A stretch of 11,462 nt of DNA from positions 51,955 to 63,416 of the forward strand of contig DNIT01000221.1 in NCBI GenBank assembly GCA_003489345.1, read 5' to 3'. This document shows positions 5,437-11,462 of the stretch, in pieces. Below the pieces are notes generated by a model, which was given only the letters and a program-made list of their open reading frames with translations, ran no database searches and was not told where the DNA came from. Within the stretch, counting starts at the first letter, position 1, and each line of letters begins with the position of its first letter. The translations under genes and the position numbers were made by a program. The DNA comes from Pelotomaculum sp. Lineage in GTDB: Bacteria; Bacillota; Desulfotomaculia; Desulfotomaculales; Pelotomaculaceae.

Positions 5437-8085
5437 CTACTCCAGAATCTCTACAAACCCTTGCGTACCGTCCACACGTATTTTCTGGCCATCCTGAATT
5501 TTGCGGGTCGCGTTATCGACGCCCACCACTGCCGGAATACCGTATTCCCTGGCTACTACCGCGCCATGGGTCATAAGGCCGCCGACTTCCGTCACCAGGC
5601 CCGCCGCAAGCAGAAACAGCGGCGTCCAGCCCGGATCGGTGTAAGGCGCTACCAATATATCTCCCTTGTCCATTTTAGCTTCTTCCAGCCTCAGGATGAC
5701 CCGGGCACGGCCGCTGACCGTTCCGGCCGACACCGGGCTCCCGGCCAGTGCGCCTGGCGGCACGTGAGCTTGCGGTTTGGCGGTAAGGATTTCTCCCTCG
5801 CTGGTGATGGCGCGGGGCGGGGCGAGCTTCGCCTCCTGTTGGAATTTTTCTTTGCGCCTGGTGATAACATTGCGGTCTATCCGCTGCGTTTCGATCACTT
5901 CTTTGATGTCCTCAAGCGACAACCAAAAAACATCCTTCGGATGCGCAAGAATTCCGTCAGAGGCGAGTTTGCCGGCCTCCTGTAAAACTGCCTGCTTGAT
6001 CGCATCCAAATTCTGTACGATGAAATATTTGGGATGTTCCCTGATCCCGATGAGTGACCGATGGACCTTGATCAGCCGTTGCATAGTCCTTGCCTTAATA
6101 AATCCCAGGGGTTTTTGCCGCAGGCGTTCCGACAGCCTGACCGCAGCACGTTCAGCCTCCTCCTGGCCTGCCAGAAAATCAAGGCGGTGCTGCCCGGGTT
6201 TGACGCCTCTTATGTGACTTAAAATGGCGGGGACCAGCTGGGTCGGCGTCTCACGCCACCGCGGCCGGGTTACGTCGATTTCCCCCGTCCCCCGCATACC
6301 ATACCGTTCGAAGAAACCCAGGAAAACAGGCAGGACGTCTTGACTACCGGGAACATTCTTTAAGCCCTCAAAAAATGTTTCGTCGGCCGCATGCTCCAGG
6401 TACTCGATCACCGCGGGATGATTGCCTACGGCGTCGGCCACATCGCCCAGCGCCAATCCCATTTCGGTGGTCACATTGCCCGGCGGGGATTTACTGATGT
6501 TATGCAGCTCATTTGTGTCTCCCAACCACTTCCGGGAAAGGCTTTCAATGAGCTTGTAAGTAATAATCGCAACCGGTAAATATTGTTTTATCACCGCAAT
6601 AACCGTTGGCATTAAGGAGGACAGCATTTCCTGAATCTGTGTGATTTTATCCGTGCCGGCTACTTCCTGCAGCTTGTTTCTGTTTTCCTTGACCTGGTCG
6701 GTGATAAACCGGTTCATCATACCGATGGCCTGGTTATTTTCCCGGTATAAGATATTGCTGAGGACCGCACACACTGTTGGAAAGGCTTTTTTCAACAGAT
6801 CGAATTTAATTTTTTTACCGGGCTGCGCAGCTGCCTTGAATTCCTCTTTCCCAATGAAGTCCTGCACCGCCCGGCTGAACAATTGATCTAGATTGAGCAG
6901 TATTCCAGGCAGCCGTTTCCTTAACTGCGGGTACGCAAGCAAGGGGGTCAAATCGATATACAGCCTCCCGCCGGCTTCTTGCAGCAGGGCACTTTCTACC
7001 TGCGGCGAATTTTTGCCCAAAGGGTTTAAAGTCCTCAGTACCGATATCCCCAGGGGCTTGATGGCCTCAGTCATCATTTGTACATGGCCTAAGGACAAGA
7101 ACAGGTGAATTTTATCATCAGTGGTTGCAGGAACGGGATAGAGGGTCGTAATCGGACGGCTCTGCACAATAAATATTTCGTTTTCGGCAAGACACCATTC
7201 TATATCCTGCGGGCTTTTGAAATGTTCTTCAATGCTTCGTCCCAGCCGGGCCAGCCTGACCGCTTGCTCGTCCGATAAAGCCGGGGCAGTCTTACGCTCT
7301 TCCGGAATCGCCGCTTTGACTGTACCGCCTTCGGGCCTGGCATAAATGGCGACTTCTTTCCTGGCGATTTGTTTTTTGCGCAATTTACCGGCTTTCACCT
7401 GATATAAATCAGCAGAGACGATGCCCGATACCAGTGCTTCTCCCAGACCAAAACTCGCGTCAATGGTTACGATCCTCCGGTTGCCGGTTACCGGATCGGC
7501 TGTAAACATGATCCCCGACACTTCGGGAAAGACCATCCGCTGTACGACCACGGCCAGCTTCACTTGATCATGGGCGAAACCGTTCTTCTGACGGTAGACA
7601 ATGGCTCGGTCGGTGAACAAGGAAGCCCAGCATTTCCGGACACAGTCAAGTAGGTCCTTTTCACCCGCAATATTCAGGAAAGTGTCCTGCTGCCCCGCAA
7701 AAGAAGCTCCCGGCAGGTCTTCCGCCGTCGCGCTGGAGCGAACGGCATAGGCATAGTGACTGCCGGTTCTGTGCCAGGCCCGGATTATTTCCTGTTGGAT
7801 CGGAGCGGGAATGTCCAGGTTGTTAAGGTGAGTCCGTATGCGTTGTCCCGTTGCCTTGAGTTCCTCCAGCGCATCAACGTTGATGAGATCCAGGGATTTC
7901 ACCAGCGCAGCAAACCCGGTACTTGTGTTTACAAAATCCGTGTAAGCTGTGATGGTAACACAAAAACCTCCGGGCACCGCAATCCCGGGAACACGGCACA
8001 ATTCCCCCAGATTAGCTCCTTTACCCCCCACGCTGGACAGGCTTGCTCGATCTATTTCGGAGAAGTAAAGCACATACGGATTCAT
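5437..8085 (-). CDS. rph: rifamycin-inactivating phosphotransferase (rifampicin phosphotransferase)
   Basis: An 882-residue three-domain enzyme. Family members use ATP to phosphorylate the C21 hydroxyl of rifamycins, releasing AMP and phosphate and giving resistance. The ATP-binding domain (about 1-320) carries G-G-K-G-A-N-L-G-E-L (K22), A-V-R-S-S-A-T-A-E-D (R116) and D-I-E-W...V-Q-S-R-P-I-T. The substrate domain (about 330-760) starts with S-L-G-H-V-Q-M-M-T-E-A and includes PPGNVTTEMGLALGDVAD and Y-G-M-R-G-T-G-E-I-D. The swivelling C-terminal domain has GGLMTHGAVVAREYGIPAVV with the catalytic His near residue 840. Start: ATG at 8085 with AAAGGGG 8 bases upstream; a frame-compatible ATG at 8103 has no ribosome binding site. 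It is intact and near the usual length. A PEP-synthase-like phosphotransferase with another substrate is the main alternative. The actinobacterial rifamycin-associated element is not apparent upstream. Confidence 0.85.
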   Translation of the reverse strand: MNPYVLYFSEIDRASLSSVGGKGANLGELCRVPGIAVPGGFCVTITAYTDFVNTSTGFAALVKSLDLINVDALEELKATGQRIRTHLNNLDIPAPIQQEIIRAWHRTGSHYAYAVRSSATAEDLPGASFAGQQDTFLNIAGEKDLLDCVRKCWASLFTDRAIVYRQKNGFAHDQVKLAVVVQRMVFPEVSGIMFTADPVTGNRRIVTIDASFGLGEALVSGIVSADLYQVKAGKLRKKQIARKEVAIYARPEGGTVKAAIPEERKTAPALSDEQAVRLARLGRSIEEHFKSPQDIEWCLAENEIFIVQSRPITTLYPVPATTDDKIHLFLSLGHVQMMTEAIKPLGISVLRTLNPLGKNSPQVESALLQEAGGRLYIDLTPLLAYPQLRKRLPGILLNLDQLFSRAVQDFIGKEEFKAAAQPGKKIKFDLLKKAFPTVCAVLSNILYRENNQAIGMMNRFITDQVKENRNKLQEVAGTDKITQIQEMLSSLMPTVIAVIKQYLPVAIITYKLIESLSRKWLGDTNELHNISKSPPGNVTTEMGLALGDVADAVGNHPAVIEYLEHAADETFFEGLKNVPGSQDVLPVFLGFFERYGMRGTGEIDVTRPRWRETPTQLVPAILSHIRGVKPGQHRLDFLAGQEEAERAAVRLSERLRQKPLGFIKARTMQRLIKVHRSLIGIREHPKYFIVQNLDAIKQAVLQEAGKLASDGILAHPKDVFWLSLEDIKEVIETQRIDRNVITRRKEKFQQEAKLAPPRAITSEGEILTAKPQAHVPPGALAGSPVSAGTVSGRARVILRLEEAKMDKGDILVAPYTDPGWTPLFLLAAGLVTEVGGLMTHGAVVAREYGIPAVVGVDNATRKIQDGQKIRVDGTQGFVEILE

Positions 8086-8276
8086 GCTGTTTGCCCCTTT
8101 CATAAGGAGAACAAGATTTTTTATAGTTTTAACGTACCCATTTTTTAATTGATAAAGCCCGAAATCAGTGTGATGTATCGTATAATTTTTTATATTGTTT
8201 GGAAAAGGATAAAACTATTGCTGTCGTGAGAACTCTCTATGGCAGGTGAGATTGGGATTATTTGCTTAGTTATTAT

Positions 8277-8304
8277 ATTATAGTTTCAGAAAAACAGAAA
8301 TTAA
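8277..8304 (-). promoter_or_regulatory. possible rph promoter
   Basis: On the minus strand TATAAT (8282 down to 8277) lies 16 bases from TTAATT (8304 down to 8299), a three-of-six match to the -35. It would give rph a leader of about 185 bases. It overlaps the rightward promoter of the GyrI-like gene, so the two genes could be co-regulated. The region is AT-rich, so a chance -10 match is easy. Confidence 0.25.
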
Positions 8305-8313
8305 TGATATAAT
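8285..8313 (+). promoter_or_regulatory. probable sigma-A promoter of the GyrI-like gene
   Basis: TTCAGA (8285-8290, four of six) and a perfect TATAAT (8308-8313) are separated by 17 bases. Transcription would start near 8320, about 50 bases before the ATG, leaving a short leader with the AAGGGG ribosome binding site. Confidence 0.5.
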
Positions 8314-8370
8314 ACACCACAAATTGAAGATTGCATCACGTAAGAAACATTTTTATAAGGGGTAGATGCC

Positions 8371-9015
8371 ATGAGCGGGAAAGTATTCGACTATAAGAAA
8401 GAATACAAGGATTTATACATGCCCAAGCAACTGCCTGTGCTCATAGACGTTCCGGCAATGAGCCTTATCATGGTGGATGGCCAGGGAGACCCGAATAATA
8501 ACCCGGATTTTCAACAGGCGGTGGAGCTTCTTTACGGCCTGTCTTTTACGATTAAGATGAGCAAAATGAAGGGCAGACAGCCTGACGGGTACTTTGAGTA
8601 CGTTGTGCCGCCGCTGGAAGGGCTCTGGTGGATTGGCAGCGGAGAATTTTCTTTTGAGCAAAGAGGCAACTGGCTGTGGACGCTGATGATCCGCCAGCCT
8701 GAGTTCGTAACTGCCGATTTTTTTGAGTGGGCACGTGTTGAATTAAAGAAAAAGAAGGCTCTGCCGGTGGAAAGGGCCAGGTTTGCAGCTTTTACCGAAG
8801 GGCTGTGTGTGCAAATAATGCATGTCGGGCCGTACGCGACCGAGCCGGAGACGATGGAGAAAATCGATACTTTCATTAAGGCCAATGCTTTGGAGAGCAA
8901 AGTTGGCCGCGGTGGAAAGCATCATGAGATCTATCTGTCGGATCCGAGAAAAGCAAAACCGGAAAGTATGAAAACGGTACTCAGATGCCCGGTGGAAAGA
9001 TTAACTGAGGAGTAG
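8371..9015 (+). CDS. GyrI-like small-molecule-binding domain protein (COG4832 type)
   Basis: A 214-residue soluble protein of the GyrI/SbmC-like superfamily, stand-alone with no helix-turn-helix. It opens with F-D-Y-K-K-E-Y-K-D-L-Y, then P-A-M-S-L-I-M-V-D-G-Q-G-D-P-N. The tryptophan-rich centre is P-P-L-E-G-L-W-W-I-G-S-G and G-N-W-L-W-T-L-M-I-R-Q-P. The C-terminal half has V-Q-I-M-H-V-G-P-Y-A-T-E, then G-G-K-H-H-E-I-Y-L-S-D-P-R-K-A, and closes with T-V-L-R-C-P-V. In this superfamily a cleft binds hydrophobic or aromatic compounds. Related stand-alone proteins have been reported to hydrolyse cyclopropane-containing DNA-alkylating toxins, and others are ligand sensors. Start: ATG at 8371 with AAGGGG 8 bases before it. 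It is divergent from rph, fitting a xenobiotic-handling neighbourhood. The fold assignment is firm; activity is unproven. Confidence 0.8.
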   Translation: MSGKVFDYKKEYKDLYMPKQLPVLIDVPAMSLIMVDGQGDPNNNPDFQQAVELLYGLSFTIKMSKMKGRQPDGYFEYVVPPLEGLWWIGSGEFSFEQRGNWLWTLMIRQPEFVTADFFEWARVELKKKKALPVERARFAAFTEGLCVQIMHVGPYATEPETMEKIDTFIKANALESKVGRGGKHHEIYLSDPRKAKPESMKTVLRCPVERLTEE

Positions 9016-9411
9016 TGACCCGTAGGCTTGCACTGCGGCTGTTTTAAAAGAACTTATAGCTTCCACGTATTTTAAATGCTCAGCTGTCTGTAAGGTAAGC
9101 AGGCCATGTTGCTTTAAGCCGGGACAGGTAGCAAATTTACGCGAAATTCAGGTTCATAAGGACCTGAATTTTTTTAGCTTAAAACACTGAAGCTTTATGA
9201 CAAATAAGGCCAACAGTTTGTAAGAATTAACATTTGATATTTTTAAGCAAGAATACTGCTATGAAATAAATGACAGCTGTTCAGCTCCACAGAGCGAATC
9301 CATTCGCACCAATGCAGTATTGGTTGCCACAAGTCCGGCGCTGGCATAGAAGACGGACAGAGGATCCGGGTGAGCGGAACGGTATGTGCACTGAAAAAAT
9401 CTTTTTAAAAG
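9016..9411. other. intergenic region with terminator and possible gene remnant
   Basis: Nearly 400 bases with no intact gene. It holds the terminator at 9144-9175. From about 9246 to 9408 the base composition is less AT-rich and looks coding: one frame reads IRTNAVLVATSPALA to a TAG, and a +1 shift continues as I-E-D-G-Q-R-I-R-V-S-G-T-V-C-A-L-K-K-S-F to a TAA. It resembles an OB-fold segment or a PEP-mobile-domain tail. It is too short and broken to assign. Confidence 0.4.
9144..9175 (+). terminator. intrinsic terminator
   Basis: AAATTCAGGT (9144-9153) and ACCTGAATTT (9162-9171) form a perfect 10-bp stem with an 8-base loop, running into a seven-T tract. It lies about 130 bases after the GyrI-like gene and should end rightward transcription from it, insulating the PadR unit. 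Confidence 0.85.
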
Positions 9412-9475
9412 TACTTGACATTGTTAAGTAGAGGACGTATACTAATAATCGTTAAGTACATAATAGTGTTTAGTA
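9412..9475. promoter_or_regulatory. three tandem PadR-type operator dyads
   Basis: Three 19-bp dyads share the layout TAC-N4-(N5)-N4-GTA, close to TACTTAA-N5-TTAAGTA. O1 is TACTTGA-CATTG-TTAAGTA at 9412-9430 (6 of 7 arm pairs). O2 is TACTAAT-AATCG-TTAAGTA at 9440-9458 (5 of 7). O3 is TACATAA-TAGTG-TTTAGTA at 9457-9475 (5 of 7). O1 covers the -35 and O2 overlaps the -10 of the padR promoter, so binding would block transcription. The natural candidate ligand is the PadR protein encoded immediately downstream. Binding is inferred. Confidence 0.6.
9415..9443 (+). promoter_or_regulatory. sigma-A promoter of the padR operon
   Basis: A perfect TTGACA (9415-9420) stands 17 bases before TATACT (9438-9443). 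Transcription would start near 9450, about 40 bases before the regulator. This is the strongest promoter in the window and is fully overlapped by the operator dyads. Confidence 0.85.
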
Positions 9476-9485
9476 TCGTCTGGCG

Positions 9486-9809
9486 GTGAGAGCTTTGAAT
9501 AAAGAAATGCTGAAAGGCACAATAGATATTCTTATCCTGAGCGTCCTTAAGGAGCAAGATAGCTATGGATACGAAATATCAAAAATTATCAAAACAAAAT
9601 CAGGTGATTTATTTGAAATACTGGAAGCCACTATGTACCTTGCGCTAAAGAGGCTTGAAAAACAAAACGCAATCGAGGCCTATTGGGGTACTGAAACGGG
9701 CGGTGGCAGGCGCAGATATTTCAAAATCACTGATTTGGGCAGCGAGCAATTAGCACAGTTGACTTCTGACTGGAAACAAACCGTGCGGCTCGTTGATAAG
9801 TTCATTTAA
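9486..9809 (+). CDS. PadR-family transcriptional regulator
   Basis: A 107-residue single-domain PadR protein (subfamily with a short C-terminal dimerisation helix, as in LmrR). The winged helix is plain: MLKGTIDILILSVLKEQDSY, then G-Y-E-I, then T-M-Y-L-A-L-K-R-L-E in the recognition-helix region (most relatives have G-T-L-Y-P or A-T-I-Y there), then the wing T-G-G-G-R-R-R-Y-F-K-I-T-D-L-G. The last helix is L-A-Q-L-T-S-D-W-K-Q-T-V. Such regulators bind dyads as dimers and are released by planar hydrophobic drugs or phenolics. The GTG at 9486 opens the frame; a TTG at 9495 (giving M-N-K-E-M-L-K-G, the usual family start, with GGTGAG upstream) may be the true start. It overlaps the ribosome binding site of the next gene and is probably autoregulated through the dyads at 9412-9475. 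Confidence 0.9.
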   Translation: MRALNKEMLKGTIDILILSVLKEQDSYGYEISKIIKTKSGDLFEILEATMYLALKRLEKQNAIEAYWGTETGGGRRRYFKITDLGSEQLAQLTSDWKQTVRLVDKFI

Positions 9810-9821
9810 GGAGGCTGTTCT

Positions 9822-10436
9822 ATGAACAAAATAAAAAGGATTTACAACCTTACCAATATAAAATATCCCTGGTTGCTTTTGATTTCAATGCTGGCGTTCA
9901 TTATGGCCCTCTGTTTCAATAGGTTCTATCCTGACGCTTTTACAAGGATTGAAATTGTGGTTTATGGCGCGGTTTTTCTTGTCGCCCTGCTATGGAGTAT
10001 ATTGAATTATATAGGTCACCTGCAAATAAGCGCAATTTATAAAAAGCATGACAACATAGAAGCCTTTATCAAAAGGCTTACAATGAGCAAGGAAGAAAAG
10101 GCTGAACTTACAGAGTATCTGAATGATTTTGTCAAGGATTTAGAAGAAAACGGCAGTACCCATGAAGAAGCTGTAAAAACGGCCATCAGTCATTTTCAAG
10201 TGAAGGAGTTTACCCAATCGCAAGGCAATATATTTGAAACTCCGATACACTACTATTTACTGGGCTATGTATCAGTCTTTGTCGGGCTTATCATCGTCAT
10301 ACAGTGTATTGACTTGATTGTATCCCTGCCGTTCATCGTTCTGGCGGTGAGTTTTATGCTTATGTTGTTCAGTGCCGCATTTATAAGTCTATTCTTTATC
10401 TATAAGCTGATAGACGTAATGATTGCGAAAAAGTAA
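9822..10436 (+). CDS. four-TM membrane protein with HAAS-like segment, PadR partner
   Basis: A 204-residue protein with hydrophobic segments at about 15-32, 43-64, 145-168 and 170-198. Between the pairs is a cytosolic segment, residues about 78-126, reading N-I-E-A-F-I-K-R-L-T, then E-L-T-E-Y-L-N-D-F-V-K-D-L-E-E-N-G, then E-E-A-V-K-T-A-I-S-H-F. This is the helical pattern of the HAAS/DUF1700-type domain commonly encoded directly after PadR genes in Firmicutes. Its biochemical role is unknown. In that family it is thought to link a membrane or envelope signal to the regulator, but nothing here proves it. AAGGAGG (9808-9814) overlaps the PadR stop codon and gives ideal 7-base spacing to the ATG, so the two are co-translated. 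No signal peptide cleavage site is evident. Confidence 0.75.
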   Translation: MNKIKRIYNLTNIKYPWLLLISMLAFIMALCFNRFYPDAFTRIEIVVYGAVFLVALLWSILNYIGHLQISAIYKKHDNIEAFIKRLTMSKEEKAELTEYLNDFVKDLEENGSTHEEAVKTAISHFQVKEFTQSQGNIFETPIHYYLLGYVSVFVGLIIVIQCIDLIVSLPFIVLAVSFMLMLFSAAFISLFFIYKLIDVMIAKK

Positions 10437-10488
10437 AGTACGAAAAGGTAATTTTTCGTTTGAAAGGTTGCCTTTTATTTTAAACATG

Positions 10489-10507
10489 TACTTAACACTA
10501 TTATGTA
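10489..10507. promoter_or_regulatory. fourth PadR-type operator dyad, upstream of dedA
   Basis: TACTTAA-CACTA-TTATGTA has the same 7-5-7 dyad layout (6 of 7 arm pairs). Its reverse complement matches 9457-9476 at 18 of 20 positions, including TACATAATAGTGTT exactly. It lies 30 bases before the dedA start, with TATTAT (10499-10504) inside it as a possible -10, although no good -35 is seen. It suggests that the regulator of the upstream operon also controls dedA. Confidence 0.55.
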
Positions 10508-10536
10508 AAAAACATTGTTTAGCAAAGGAGCTTATC

Positions 10537-11166
10537 ATGCAGGAAATTATTTTGGATATTATTAATCAATTTGGCTACATCGGTATTTTTTTATTGATAA
10601 CGATAGAAAACATTTTCCCACCTATACCATCCGAGGTTATCTTGACCTTTGGCGGCTTTTTGACAACGTATACCAACATGAATGTTTGGGGCGTTATAAT
10701 AGCGGCGACAATTGGCTCGGTGGTGGGCGCAATCATTCTCTATATAATCGGGCGTATACTCAACGCTGATCGCCTTGCGCGGTTGTTTGACAGCAGATTG
10801 GGCAAGCTCCTACGTCTCAAAAAAGAAGATGTAAGAAAAGCTGAAAGATGGTTTTTGAAACATGGAAACAAGGCGGTTTTCTTTTGCCGGTTTGTTCCTA
10901 TCGTCCGCAGTTTGATATCCATACCGGCAGGGGTGGCGAAAATGCAATTGTGCCCCTTTTTGAGCTTAACAGCGATCGGCACTTTTATCTGGAACGTCGT
11001 GTTGGTCTTTCTAGGAAGAGTTGCGGGGAACGCTTGGGAAACAATCGCCGGTTATGTTGATGTTTACACTATGATAGCTTTAGCTGCCTTTGTGTTGATT
11101 GCAATAGTAGTAGGGGCAATCTTCATTAAAAAGCGTTTTTTTGAATACAGCGAAGCGTCAGGGTGA
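10537..11166 (+). CDS. DedA-family (VTT/SNARE-associated domain) membrane protein
   Basis: A 209-residue polytopic membrane protein. DedA proteins are proton-motive-force-dependent lipid transporters; some members recycle undecaprenyl phosphate or phosphatidylethanolamine across the membrane, and their loss sensitises cells to envelope stress and cationic or hydrophobic drugs. Visible signatures are I-E-N-I-F-P-P-I-P-S-E-V-I-L (acidic E24 and E33 on the re-entrant loop), G-S-V-V-G-A-I-I-L-Y-I-I-G-R, and FFCRFVPIVRSLISIPAG with the paired arginines R118 and R124, whose six-residue spacing is that of the essential arginines of E. coli YqjA/YghB. The open frame extends upstream, but the ATG at 10537 with AAAGGAG 6 bases before it is the clear start. 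It has the usual length and is intact. The 100-base gap after the previous gene carries the fourth operator dyad. Confidence 0.9.
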   Translation: MQEIILDIINQFGYIGIFLLITIENIFPPIPSEVILTFGGFLTTYTNMNVWGVIIAATIGSVVGAIILYIIGRILNADRLARLFDSRLGKLLRLKKEDVRKAERWFLKHGNKAVFFCRFVPIVRSLISIPAGVAKMQLCPFLSLTAIGTFIWNVVLVFLGRVAGNAWETIAGYVDVYTMIALAAFVLIAIVVGAIFIKKRFFEYSEASG

Positions 11167-11462
11167 TAGTAAGGCTGGTTATCATAAATTAGGTACAAAA
11201 AACTGGCGTTCAACATGGTTATATTTGCCACTGGCACGTTCAGCATACGGTTTAAGTTTGCCGACGAGCTACGCCGCATTATCGAGTATATCGAAGTCAA
11301 CTCGCATTTTACAGGTGGGATAAGCTCACCATTTTAATTGTTTGTTGGTTTTCCTAATATATAACGCTCATACGCGGGTAACAGTGAGCTTGTTGAATTT
11401 CCATCTGTTAATACCGCAAAGTCAAGGTGTCGCCTGTCCTGCCGCCTTTGGGAGCGGATTTG
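11167..11462. other. non-coding tail, possible gene fragment
   Basis: No gene is convincingly supported. A 40-residue frame at 11215-11337 (contains F-K-F-A-D-E-L-R-R-I-I-E-Y-I-E-V-N) looks protein-like but has no ribosome binding site, and I recognise no family; it may be a gene remnant. GCTCA...TGAGC near 11367-11391 is only a 5-bp pairing. No clear terminator for dedA is seen. Confidence 0.35.

Noticed and set aside
5461..5985. 174-codon open frame on the plus strand opposite rph
   Set aside because: It lies wholly antisense to the conserved C-terminal domain of rph; its composition (many R, H, F) is typical of a shadow frame in GC-richer coding DNA.
8086..8103. Six-residue longer rph start at 8103
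   Set aside because: No Shine-Dalgarno sequence precedes it, whereas AAAGGGG is well placed for 8085 and M-N-P-Y-V-L is the family-like start.
8104..8370. Rifamycin-associated element (19-bp palindrome) upstream of rph
   Set aside because: I found no matching GC-rich palindrome in this AT-rich divergent region; that element is described mainly in actinobacteria.
10437..10480. Terminator between the HAAS-like gene and dedA
   Set aside because: CGAAAA/TTTTCG and AAAGG/CCTTT are short, AT-rich stems without a proper T-run; read-through to dedA seems likely.

Overview
The window looks like an accessory region of a low-to-medium GC Gram-positive bacterium, most likely a clostridial (Peptococcaceae-like) anaerobe. 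This is judged only from strong AGGAGG-type ribosome binding sites, GTG/TTG starts, sigma-A type promoters and the families present. No rRNA, tRNA, CRISPR array, transposase or replication gene is visible.

Layout. (1) Bases 1-111 hold the 3' end of a Crp/Fnr-type regulator. (2) Bases 250-935 hold a tight AbrB-fold antitoxin / RelE-ParE toxin pair. (3) Bases 1027-4197 are a gene graveyard: a frameshifted TetR regulator is followed by a PEP-synthase/rifampicin-phosphotransferase-like gene broken into three pieces. The N-terminal half of the ATP-grasp domain is on +, the second half is inverted on -, and the central domain fused to the extreme C-terminus is on + again. Between the first two pieces lies an AT-rich, apparently intact gene for a 322-residue membrane protein of unknown function. 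(4) Bases 4498-9015 are an intact detoxification-type cluster: a TIGR00027-type SAM methyltransferase on +, a rifamycin-inactivating phosphotransferase (rph) on - tail-to-tail with it, and a GyrI-like small-molecule-binding protein divergent from rph. (5) Bases 9412-11166 hold a PadR regulator, a four-TM protein with a HAAS-like cytosolic segment, and a DedA-family membrane protein. The PadR promoter is covered by three tandem 19-bp dyads (TACTTAA-N5-TTAAGTA type), and a fourth copy sits just upstream of dedA. (6) The last 300 bases hold no convincing gene.

How the parts may work together. The intact rph, methyltransferase and GyrI-like genes plausibly handle antibiotics or other xenobiotics. 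The dead PEP-synthase-like gene with its own TetR regulator looks like a second system of the same enzyme superfamily that has been lost. The PadR module is probably an autoregulated envelope-stress unit: PadR would repress its own promoter and a site before dedA, and would be released by a hydrophobic ligand. The most unusual signals are the inversion plus insertion in the dead gene, the orphan AT-rich membrane protein inside it, and the repeated PadR-type operators. I see no complete system that I would call previously undescribed.
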